DNA of 64,000 bases, taken from positions 1 to 64,000 of the forward strand of contig NZ_CP007753.1 of assembly GCF_000757845.1 (NCBI RefSeq), in the 5' to 3' direction. The position numbers were made by a program, and so were the translations under genes. Origin of the DNA: Prochlorococcus sp. MIT 0604. Its GTDB lineage: Bacteria; Cyanobacteriota; Cyanobacteriia; PCC-6307; Cyanobiaceae. Below, in pieces: positions 41,209 through 48,282 of the stretch (within the stretch, counting starts at the first letter, position 1; each line of letters starts with the position of its first letter). Under the pieces are notes generated by a model. That model made no database searches, was not told the DNA's origin, and saw only the letters and a program-made list of their open reading frames with translations.

Positions 41209-41561
41209 CTATATCTACCGTCACGATATTTTAATTTGGTAGTCTCTTCGCAAATATCAACATCTATCCATTCCATATTTGCAGTATGAGTTGGCATGTC
41301 TTCTTTTGCGGCAACTGTATATTTACATTCTCCTTTTTCCTTATAAACCCAATACCAAGGATACTTATAAAATTTATTGTCCTTAATTTTATCGGACAGT
41401 ATCTTCCAATATTTGTCATTAACTAATTTAATTGCTGCTCTTTCTCCTTCAGTACATTCACCTTGCGATTCTGGGCAGGTATATTTGTGCCTTTTATATT
41501 GTTCTGAATTAGCAGAAGTATTAAAACCAAATATTAATAATAAAAGAATTAATTTTTTCAA
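41205..41561 (-). CDS. Secreted small hypothetical protein
   Basis: A 118-residue protein with signal peptide MKKLILLLLIFGFNTSANS and a cysteine-bearing mature part (YTCPESQGECTEGE, GECKY, DICEE). The stop overlaps the next start as ATGA. First of three coupled secreted genes. Not recognised; the three together could act at the cell surface. Confidence 0.7.
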   Translation of the reverse strand: MKKLILLLLIFGFNTSANSEQYKRHKYTCPESQGECTEGERAAIKLVNDKYWKILSDKIKDNKFYKYPWYWVYKEKGECKYTVAAKEDMPTHTANMEWIDVDICEETTKLKYRDGRYR

Positions 41562-41574
41562 CGAATTTTTATTG

Positions 41575-41757
41575 TTAAATCAATTTTAAGGAATCTGTCA
41601 ATTCGTTTCTAAAATGCTTTAAAAATAAAATAAGAGGGCATTTGTTTGCCCTCTTCGAGTCGTATGCACCTCGCTGTCCACAAAGTCGATGAAGTGCTTT
41701 TGACTCCTGAATTATTTCTACTCCTACTGAACCGAAAAAGATAGTCGTGACAACCAC
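41575..41757 (-). CDS. Possible small protein with RGAYDS-Cys motif
   Basis: A GTG-started 60-residue frame reads ...HRLCGQRGAYDSKRANKCPL..., which looks protein-like and resembles short picocyanobacterial proteins from memory. The DNA for RANKCPL forms a hairpin (GAGGGCA-aacaaa-TGCCCTC) followed by a T-rich run on this strand, so the end of the frame may instead be a terminator after a shorter gene. Coding status is undecided. Confidence 0.4.
   Translation of the reverse strand: MVVTTIFFGSVGVEIIQESKALHRLCGQRGAYDSKRANKCPLILFLKHFRNELTDSLKLI
41628..41650 (-). terminator. Strong hairpin with T-rich tail
   Basis: GAGGGCA and TGCCCTC pair around a six-base loop. On the minus strand the stem is followed by TTATTTTATTTTT. 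It lies inside the reading frame 41575-41757 and could end a transcript coming from the right. Confidence 0.45.
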
Positions 41758-41839
41758 AAAGCACTTTTACTCGGGTAATAATACTCTATGAATTTCAGGT
41801 TAATAGGAGGACAATATAGATATAGATCTAGGAGGTCTT

Positions 41840-42022
41840 ATGAAACTATTCAATCAATTTAACATTCTTCCAAGATACTTAACTGCGTTTAATTATGCAG
41901 GTTTAAATCTTAACGATACGCCAAAAGAACTTGAGAAATGTGCCCCTGAGTTTCAAAACTTTTGGGATAAAGAATGTAGGGAACATCCAACAAATCAAAA
42001 TTGTCTAATTTACTGTGACTGA
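41840..42022 (+). CDS. Small conserved cyanobacterial protein
   Basis: This 60-residue frame reads MKLFNQFNILPRYLTAFNYA and ends KECREHPTNQNCLIYCD, with a D-T-P-x-E-L-x-x-C-A-P-E-F centre. I recall near relatives scattered through picocyanobacterial islands. The start is preceded by AGGAGG seven bases upstream, an unusually good Shine-Dalgarno for this AT-rich genome, and another AGGAGG lies 23 bases further up. Function unknown. It is the last gene of cassette A. Confidence 0.7.
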   Translation: MKLFNQFNILPRYLTAFNYAGLNLNDTPKELEKCAPEFQNFWDKECREHPTNQNCLIYCD

Positions 42023-42065
42023 GTAATAATTTTTAAGTTTTTATTCAATAAACTCTTCTTAAAAA

Positions 42066-42133
42066 GAGGTTTCCCTCAGGTTTCCCTCAGGAAAATGTGT
42101 GTTATTATGGGTTCAAACATGTTGGTATCACTA
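42066..42133 (+). repeat. Right module of cassette A: dimer plus 12-mer
   Basis: The GGTTTCCCTCA dimer of cassette A recurs once at 42066-42090, and TTGGTATCACTA follows at 42122-42133. The guaA-type core starts 71 bases after the dimer end, the same distance as at the right end of cassette B. The 12-mer recurs exactly at both ends of the flv3 insert. Confidence 0.85.
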
Positions 42134-42159
42134 CGTTTATGACTGCCCTTTTTCTCGGT

Positions 42160-42175
42160 ACTATAGAGTGGGAGT
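42160..42175 (+). other. Attachment-like core between cassettes A and B
   Basis: ACTATAGAGTGGGAGT matches the guaA 3' end at 14 of 16 positions. A following GATAGGGTATAAACCCAGTTATAG parallels AATAGGGTTAAAGTCCAGTTATAG after guaA. It would be the right end of A and left end of B. Confidence 0.75.
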
Positions 42176-42360
42176 GATCGATAGGGTATAAACCCAGTTA
42201 TAGTCTAAAAAAGTTGGTTACACGTGGGTTACACGTGAGAATTCTGTTAACCTATTTGCAATGGATCTCAACAGCGAGGTTACACGTGGGTTACACGTGA
42301 GGGTAAAATCTCATCTCTATAGAGAAATCGTATAAAAATAAATTTCTCTACACTTTCCAC
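42176..42360 (+). repeat. Left module of cassette B
   Basis: Dimers of GGTTACACGTG occur at 42216-42237 and 42278-42299, 62 bases apart. Between them lies CCTATTTGCAATGGATCTCA (42251-42270), matching the A spacer at 15 or more of 20 positions. The 31-bp inverted repeat (42320-42350; arms TAGAGAAAT/ATTTCTCTA) starts 21 bases after the last dimer. No gene is seen in 42023-42386. Confidence 0.88.
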
Positions 42361-42386
42361 ATTTTTATGGTTTTATTTTCTGAGTA

Positions 42387-42911
42387 ATGGCAAAAGAAAT
42401 TCCTCAAATTACACGCTATTACGACACTGTACCTCCTTATTGCCATGTGTTTAAAATTTCGGAAAGGAAATATGAAAGCGATACCGACAAGGATCATGAT
42501 ATTTCATATTCGAATGACCATTTTGAGTTAGAGAGTTCTAACCCTGCCGATACTGTTAAAGTGGCAACTTTTTTGAGAGAGAAGCAATACAAACCAAATG
42601 AAAATATTAAAAAAGATTTTTACTACGTTTGTGAATTTACATGGCAACCATATAGAAAGATTAAAGAATATAAGAATAGTGAAGATATTACATATGAAGG
42701 TGATGAGACTAAAGAAACAAGTCATTTGCTTTTCTGGATTTTTTGGGATGACGATTTTAGTTGTTGGCAGAGATCTCCCGCATTTGCTTGTAGGTATGCA
42801 TCTTCACATCATGAGGCAGGAGATTGGATGATGAAAGAAATAACTGCTGCAGGGAGTGAAGCACATGATTCTGATTACTTCAAAAATGGAAAACTAGAAA
42901 TATTAATTTGA
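42387..42911 (+). CDS. Hypothetical protein, paralogue of the next gene
   Basis: A 174-residue acidic protein, rich in aromatic residues and histidine. It shares with the following gene the blocks LESSNPADTVKVATF, FYVCEF, H-x-E-A-x-x-W-M-x-K-E and the ending FKNGKLEILI. No signal peptide or membrane helix. No family is recognised. Its place beside a nuclease-helicase suggests a regulator, partner or immunity role, which is inference only. It carries an insertion of about 25 residues relative to its paralogue. Confidence 0.75.
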   Translation: MAKEIPQITRYYDTVPPYCHVFKISERKYESDTDKDHDISYSNDHFELESSNPADTVKVATFLREKQYKPNENIKKDFYYVCEFTWQPYRKIKEYKNSEDITYEGDETKETSHLLFWIFWDDDFSCWQRSPAFACRYASSHHEAGDWMMKEITAAGSEAHDSDYFKNGKLEILI

Positions 42912-43019
42912 ATATTTCTCACCTACTTCAACTTTTCTTTTAAGTATTTTTTTTATTTGATATCAGAACTAAAATAAGAGTCATGAAACATTCTTTTTTT
43001 TTAGTTTAATTTTTGATTA

Positions 43020-43475
43020 ATGGGAAAAGAAACTTATCTAATAGAAGAATATTGGCATGACGAGGTAACTGCTTTTGGTACGGCGTTCGGCATTTTAGGC
43101 GAGAGAGAAACACCAAAAGATGATTTCTGTGAATCAACTGACTTTAATAATCTAGAGAGTTCCTTACCTCCAGATACCATTAAAGTTGCAACTTTTGTGT
43201 ACAAAGAATACTCCACAAAAAAAATAAATTTTTATGTTTGCTCATTCCCGGAACCACATCCACATTATTCATATTCTCTCTTCTCAATAATGTGGAGTAG
43301 AGATAATCTCTGGGAATTAAATCCTTGGTACTGTTGTTCTGTAAAATCTGATCAACCTCAACCATCTTTACATAAAGAAGCAGCAAATTGGATGTTAAAA
43401 GAAATGACTACTAAAGGTTGTGCTATTGCTCCGTTAGACGTCTTCAAAAAAGGAAAATTAGAGATATTGATTTAA
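43020..43475 (+). CDS. Hypothetical protein, paralogue of the preceding gene
   Basis: A 151-residue protein with LESSLPPDTIKVATF, FYVCSF, LHKEAANWMLKEM and FKKGKLEILI, aligning end to end with the gene at 42387. The overall similarity is moderate while the ends are strongly conserved, so the duplication is old or the centre evolves fast. About 110 bases separate the pair. It converges on the nuclease-helicase with only 17 bases between stops. Confidence 0.75.
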   Translation: MGKETYLIEEYWHDEVTAFGTAFGILGERETPKDDFCESTDFNNLESSLPPDTIKVATFVYKEYSTKKINFYVCSFPEPHPHYSYSLFSIMWSRDNLWELNPWYCCSVKSDQPQPSLHKEAANWMLKEMTTKGCAIAPLDVFKKGKLEILI

Positions 43476-43492
43476 GCATCTTTTATTAATTA

Positions 43493-46400
43493 TTAATTTT
43501 TATATGACCATATCCACCCTTTAAGACTCTCGAGCATTTCAATTCTTTTTTTAGAAATTTTTTTATTTTTATATGCTGTTCGCTGGTTTTGGGACCATCT
43601 TCCAAGAGATGAATTCTTTGGAGGTTTTTTATCTCCATTTTTATTTTTATATTCTTTGAACTCATCAAATTTACTTTGCCATTGTTCCTCTAATCGATCC
43701 CAACTAAAACCAATACTTTCAAGTAAATCAGACTTTTCTTTAGACATTTTATTTTTGCTAAAAGATAGTCTTTGTGTACTAACCCAACTTCCTAATGGAC
43801 CACTATTTGCAGAAGGATTTACATGTCCATTTTTTTTCTTATATTCCTTTAACTCATCAAATTTACTTTGCCATTCTTCCTCATAAGGATTCCATACGAA
43901 ACCAATACCATCTAATAAATCTTTTCTATCTTTTGAAATTGATTTTTCTCTTCTTTGATTTAGAACCCAAACTCCTAAAGCACCAAAACTTTTTGGAGGA
44001 TTTACATGTCCATTTTTTTTCTTATATTCCTTTAACTCTTCAAATTTTCTTTGCCATTCTTCTTCTTTTATATCCCAGATAAAACCAATACTATTTAATA
44101 ACTTCACTCTATCTTTGGGCATAGATTTCTCTTTAAATATTCTTCTTTGCGTAGTAACCCAACCTCCAAGAGAACCAAATCTTACTGGAGGATTTAAATG
44201 TCCATTTTTTTTCTTATATTCCTTTAACTCCTCAAATTTACTTTGCCATTCTTCTTCTTTTATATCCCAGATAAAACCAATACTTTCAAGTAATTGTATT
44301 CTTGGATAAGACAGTTCTTTTTGTTGAAATGTATATCTTTGGGTTCCGACCCAACTTCCTAAAGCACCTGTTCTTCTAGGAGGATTTACATGTCCATTTT
44401 TTTTCTTATATTCCTTTAACTCTTCAAATTTTCTTTGCCATTCTTCTTCTTTTATATCCCAGATAAAACCAATACTATTTAATAAGTTTTCCCTATCTTT
44501 ATTTAAGATACCTTGATTTAAATTGGTTCTTTGTGTCTTTGCCCATTTAATCAAAGAGGGATATTCCTTTTTAGGAGGATTTAAATGTCCATTGTTTTTC
44601 TTGTATTCCTTTAACTCTTCAAATTTACTGCGCCATGCTTCTTCGTAAGGGTCCCATACAAAACCAATACTATTTAATAAATTTATCCTTTCTCTTTTTA
44701 GTTGATGCCTTTTAAATTCCACTTTTTGTGTGCTTGTCCATTGACCCAGTGAAGAGTGATATGTGGGAGGATCCATATTATTATTTTGTTCTTTATAATT
44801 TTTTAGTTCACCAAATTTTTCTAACCAATCATCAGACGTATTTTGAATCAATATCGTTTGCAATTTGTTTATAAAATGTACAGAAACTTTTTTAGGTAAA
44901 TCAATAATTATTTTTCTAATACCTTTGCTAATGGTTCCTCTAGTTGCTGCTTTTCCTAAATTGATACGAAGAGAATCAATCTCTTCCATTAGAGAATCAT
45001 CTTGAGATTTCAAAGCAAGAATTATCTTCCATACGCTTGAGAACTTACTTGCAAGAACTTGGTCATTTATATTTTCATAAATCTGAGAAAGATAAACAGG
45101 AATCACGATTGTTCCAAAGGTTTTATTTTCACTTTTACGAATTGCTCTTCCTACTGCCTGAATAATATCTATCTGACTTTGTTTTGGATCAATAAAAGCA
45201 ATCCCATCAAGATTAGGAACATCAACTCCTTCAGACAGACATCTTGCATTAGTCAGTATTATTCTTTCACCTTTGCTTAGATTTTTTAATCGATTGATCC
45301 TTTTATTTCTTTCTGAACTACTCATTTCACCTGAAACGTGTTCAGAACAAATTACTTGCGTAGATTGTCCTGCACTATGCATCCATTTATTTACTTTTTT
45401 ATGGTCTTCAGCAAAGTATTTTGCACCTTTAACTAATCCATGAAAAGTAATTACTCTTTGCAGGTTATATTCATTAGTTGCTTTTGCAAGAGCAATATGA
45501 GAAGCAAGAGTTTCAGCATCTGTCTTTAATTCATTATTACCAATTTCTACAAGATCTCTATTCTCAATCTGATCTCTAATCATTTGATCATCTACACCGA
45601 CAACCACGACCTGATAGTCAGAAAGTAAATCCTTTTTAATTGCTTCTGAAAATTTAATTTGATAAAGAACCTCTCCAAATACTGAATGGTCATCCATTGA
45701 TGCCACTTCAATTTCTTTTTTGGATGCACTTTTCTTTAATTGTTTTGAGAGAACTCTTGGAGTAGCAGTCAAGAAGAGTCTTTTCTGGGATTTAATTTTG
45801 TTTTCATCAAGGACACATCCAAAAGCATCAGAAACTTTCCCTGCACATCTGTGTGCTTCATCGGCAATAACTAAGTCAAAAGGACTGGTATCGTGATGTT
45901 CCTGTGCTTCAACAATTAATGGTGCAGATTGATAAGTAGAAAAAACAACTTTTGAACCACTCTCATCTAAGAAATTTTTAATTTCTAAAGTTTCACTTGT
46001 AACTGGCACTCCAATTTCAGAAGTATTTGAGATCCATTCATCTTCAGATTTATCTTTTGCAACTGACTGATCGGAGCAAACACATATCCATTTGAAAGAT
46101 TCATTTGCTTCTGCATTCCACTCTTTCAGAATTTGAGACAGAAGACTTAAAGATGGAACTAAAACTAAAACTTGTTCTGCATTTATTTTTTCTTTTATCC
46201 ATAACGATGTAAGAGTTTTACCAGTTCCACATGCCATAAGAACTTGACCACGATCTGCCGTTTTTATTCCTTCAGATACTTTTTCGATTGCTTCGATTTG
46301 ATGTGGTCTTGGTTTTTTCTTTTCTTTTCTTTTGCCTTGATTTAGATCATCCATCGAAGATGGAAATTCAATTTCAGATTGTCTGAACTGTTCTAGTAAA

Positions 46401-46792
46401 AAACAGACAACTTGCTTCTCCTGACGATTAATTACTTGTTGAGCATTCTTTCCAATTCCATCAGTACTTGCAATTAATAATCTCCCATCAATTTTTGAGT
46501 CACTCGATTCACTTAAAAAACTATCTATTTCTGATTTTTTAATATCATTATTTGGTGCAACACATTTAGATTGAACTGCCCAAGTCTTTCCGTTCTTATG
46601 AGTAAAAACTAAATCGATTCCGCAATCGGCACCCCATCTCCTTGGATAATCGTTCCACAACCAAACTTCATCAATCTGACTTGACCATGTTGGATCAGTC
46701 TTTAGAAACCACTTAATAAATTTTTCAAACTGCTTTCCTCTAACCCCGACATCAGGATCCAAAGAAGCATAAAATTCATCAAAGGTTGCCAA
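43493..46792 (-). CDS. Nuclease-helicase with seven helicase-associated repeats
   Basis: The 1099-residue protein has three parts. Residues 1-140 hold an Mrr-like PD-(D/E)XK nuclease (G-x-x-F-E-K near 19-24, D60, Q74-x-K76 in GIDLV...AVQSK). Residues about 160-600 are an SF2 helicase with Walker A ACGTGKT (187-193), DEAH (311-314), FLTATPR and QAVGRAIRK. From about 655 to the end come seven copies of a 62-67-residue helicase-associated (HA) repeat of pattern W-x-x-K-F-x-E-L-K-E-Y-K...GFIWD. Restriction or phage defence is the likely role. It is the largest gene of cassette B. Confidence 0.88.
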   Translation of the reverse strand: MATFDEFYASLDPDVGVRGKQFEKFIKWFLKTDPTWSSQIDEVWLWNDYPRRWGADCGIDLVFTHKNGKTWAVQSKCVAPNNDIKKSEIDSFLSESSDSKIDGRLLIASTDGIGKNAQQVINRQEKQVVCFLLEQFRQSEIEFPSSMDDLNQGKRKEKKKPRPHQIEAIEKVSEGIKTADRGQVLMACGTGKTLTSLWIKEKINAEQVLVLVPSLSLLSQILKEWNAEANESFKWICVCSDQSVAKDKSEDEWISNTSEIGVPVTSETLEIKNFLDESGSKVVFSTYQSAPLIVEAQEHHDTSPFDLVIADEAHRCAGKVSDAFGCVLDENKIKSQKRLFLTATPRVLSKQLKKSASKKEIEVASMDDHSVFGEVLYQIKFSEAIKKDLLSDYQVVVVGVDDQMIRDQIENRDLVEIGNNELKTDAETLASHIALAKATNEYNLQRVITFHGLVKGAKYFAEDHKKVNKWMHSAGQSTQVICSEHVSGEMSSSERNKRINRLKNLSKGERIILTNARCLSEGVDVPNLDGIAFIDPKQSQIDIIQAVGRAIRKSENKTFGTIVIPVYLSQIYENINDQVLASKFSSVWKIILALKSQDDSLMEEIDSLRINLGKAATRGTISKGIRKIIIDLPKKVSVHFINKLQTILIQNTSDDWLEKFGELKNYKEQNNNMDPPTYHSSLGQWTSTQKVEFKRHQLKRERINLLNSIGFVWDPYEEAWRSKFEELKEYKKNNGHLNPPKKEYPSLIKWAKTQRTNLNQGILNKDRENLLNSIGFIWDIKEEEWQRKFEELKEYKKKNGHVNPPRRTGALGSWVGTQRYTFQQKELSYPRIQLLESIGFIWDIKEEEWQSKFEELKEYKKKNGHLNPPVRFGSLGGWVTTQRRIFKEKSMPKDRVKLLNSIGFIWDIKEEEWQRKFEELKEYKKKNGHVNPPKSFGALGVWVLNQRREKSISKDRKDLLDGIGFVWNPYEEEWQSKFDELKEYKKKNGHVNPSANSGPLGSWVSTQRLSFSKNKMSKEKSDLLESIGFSWDRLEEQWQSKFDEFKEYKNKNGDKKPPKNSSLGRWSQNQRTAYKNKKISKKRIEMLESLKGWIWSYKN
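43496..44830 (-). repeat. Seven HA-domain repeats coded in tandem
   Basis: Units of roughly 186-200 bp repeat head to tail in the 3' end of the nuclease-helicase gene. Middle units are nearly identical in DNA over stretches such as TTCTTATATTCCTTTAACTC, while the outer units are more diverged. Recent duplication or gene conversion within the array is likely. HA domains bind DNA in known members. Confidence 0.85.
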
Positions 46793-47000
46793 GATGTTTT
46801 AAGAGGAATTATCTTTCTGTCAATTTTAAATACCCTGTCAATTAATGATGATTTCTCTACAAAAATGTATTAAACTGCCAATATCCTCCAGATTGCCTGC
46901 TATGACTGGGTTACACGTGGGTTACACGTGAAGAAATCTGTCTTATTCTTCCCTCAAATCAACTGATATGACTATGTTTCTGGCAGTACAATTTCCTCGT
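46793..47000 (+). repeat. Right module of cassette B
   Basis: A GGTTACACGTG dimer lies at 46909-46930, then CTGATATGACTATGTTT (46963-46979), which parallels TTGGTATCACTACGTTT of cassette A. In both, this motif starts 38 bases before the core. The core at 47001 begins 71 bases after the dimer end, as in cassette A. No gene is seen. Confidence 0.85.
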
Positions 47001-47016
47001 ACTATAGAGTGGGAAT
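47001..47016 (+). other. Attachment-like core between cassettes B and C
   Basis: ACTATAGAGTGGGAAT differs from the guaA 3' end at one position of 16 and from the A/B core at one. It is preceded by CTCGT, as the A/B copy is preceded by CTCGGT. Confidence 0.75.
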
Positions 47017-47205
47017 AAACGGATTTTAAGAACTCAGCTATAACTTGAATTTATCGGTTTTACGTGAGAATTAGTCAAGATGATGGTTATTTCATGGCAG
47101 TGCTTTTGGGCGATAAAATATAGGGCGGTTTTACGTGGGTTTTACGTTGCTTTTATTCTCCGTCTCTTAAGAGAAATCATAGAGTTTTAAATTTCTCTAC
47201 ACCTT
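47017..47205 (+). repeat. Left module of cassette C
   Basis: GGTTTTACGTG occurs singly at 47056-47066 and as a dimer at 47127-47148, the second unit ending in T. The partner of the single copy has decayed. The inverted repeat (47169-47199, arms AAGAGAAAT/ATTTCTCTA) starts 21 bases after the dimer end. CAGCTATAACTTGAATTTAT (47034-47053) closely matches a stretch at 58761 in the flv3 insert. No gene is seen in 46793-47220. Confidence 0.85.
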
Positions 47206-47220
47206 GTATTCAAGATTTTA

Positions 47221-48117
47221 TTAAGCAGCAAGATTTCTATACCTTGTAAATTGCGGTTCAAATAATAATTTAACTGTTCCTAAAGGACCATTTCTGTGCT
47301 TACAAGTAATTATTTCAGCAATTCCTCTATCTTCAGTTTCTGGATTGTAATATTCATCTCTATAGATCATGGTAATAATATCTGAATACACTTCAAGAGG
47401 TTCAAAGTCTCTGATATCACTAAGTATTGGTCTTTTATTTCTTCTTTTCTCTACATCCTTACTAAGTTGAGAAATAACAATGACAGGAACATTTAGTTCC
47501 TCTGCCATCTTCTTAAGACTCTTTGCTAATTTCAATAAATACTCTTGCCTATTAGAAACATCTGATAAAGGCAAGTAATCAAGTAATTGGACATAATCAA
47601 GAATTACAAGTCCCAAACTTTTTTTTGTCGATTCCTCTTTAATTTTTTGGCAGATTGATTGCATCTCTTGAATGGAACTTATTGGTTTATCGGTGATATG
47701 CAAAGGTAATTTACTCAAATAATTAATTCCTTCATCCAATGCAAACCATTCATCTTGTTGTAATCTGCCTGTTCTTAATCGCCCAGATTCAATTCCTAAT
47801 TCCATTGACAAAAGTCGATTAGATATTTGTTCCTTACTAATTTCTAAATGAAAAAGGCAAATAGGAAGATTTTGAGTCTTAGCGACATTCAACGCGATAT
47901 TTAAAGAAAATGATGTCTTGCCCATTGCAGGTCTTCCACCAAGAACGATCAGCCCCCCTCGGGGAAGTCCTTGAGTCATTGCATCGTAATCATTAAAAGA
48001 TACTGGAATTCCAGAGTCACAAGTATTACCAAGAGCGAGATTTTTAATTTCTTCAAATTTGGTACTTAAAATATCTCCAATAACTTTTGTTCGATCATTA
48101 ATGCTTTCTTCACTCAT
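47221..48117 (-). CDS. Stand-alone DnaB-type helicase domain (RecA-fold ATPase)
   Basis: The 298 residues correspond to the C-terminal ATPase half of DnaB. Walker A GRPAMGKTS (61-69), VILDYVQLL (Walker B), ISQLSKDVEKR and the final CKHRNGPLG are present. The N-terminal collar domain of replicative DnaB is missing, and the usual R-E-S-G-S-I-E-Q-D-A-D stretch reads RDFEPLEVYSD. It is unlikely to be the chromosomal replicative helicase. A role in element replication, phage interference or accessory ATPase function is open. It is the cargo of cassette C. Confidence 0.85.
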   Translation of the reverse strand: MSEESINDRTKVIGDILSTKFEEIKNLALGNTCDSGIPVSFNDYDAMTQGLPRGGLIVLGGRPAMGKTSFSLNIALNVAKTQNLPICLFHLEISKEQISNRLLSMELGIESGRLRTGRLQQDEWFALDEGINYLSKLPLHITDKPISSIQEMQSICQKIKEESTKKSLGLVILDYVQLLDYLPLSDVSNRQEYLLKLAKSLKKMAEELNVPVIVISQLSKDVEKRRNKRPILSDIRDFEPLEVYSDIITMIYRDEYYNPETEDRGIAEIITCKHRNGPLGTVKLLFEPQFTRYRNLAA

Positions 48118-48282
48118 TCTTATTTTTTTAGGGAAACTTATATAAGCGAACTTAGAAGAAAATGCAAATTAAGTTTCTTAAAGAAATTTGATTTACTTTT
48201 AAATAAAACTTGTTATGGTCGTGTTTTAATTGTTTGTCGCAAATTTATCTTGGATAATAAAATAACTATGTTTGTTAAAGGT

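Larger units (their letters stand above)
36352..42175 (+). mobile_element. Cassette A: apparently integrase-less element at guaA with RM-like cargo
   Basis: This segment of about 5.8 kb runs from the guaA end core to its first repeat. Both ends hold tandem dimers of GGTTTCCCTCA (three dimers on the left at 61-bp period, one on the right) preceded by the same AAAAAGAG. Between them lie a gene remnant, a type IIG-like restriction-methylase, three small secreted proteins, and one or two tiny genes. No recombinase gene is present. The bounds follow from the repeats; mobility itself is inferred. Confidence 0.65.
42160..47016 (+). mobile_element. Cassette B: apparently integrase-less element with nuclease-helicase cargo
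   Basis: This segment of about 4.8 kb lies between two guaA-type cores and has GGTTACACGTG dimers at both ends (two left, one right). Cargo is two paralogous unknown proteins and a convergent nuclease-helicase. The layout copies cassette A while the 11-bp word differs at most positions after GGTT. Mobility is inferred from the architecture. Confidence 0.65.

Noticed and set aside
43656-44309. Three plus-strand frames repeating FFFLYSFNSSNLLCHSSS
   Set aside because: They are antisense shadows of the HA-repeat coding region; their repetition mirrors the real repeats.
47221-48117. Chromosomal replicative helicase dnaB
   Set aside because: The N-terminal domain is missing and the gene lies inside an accessory cassette.
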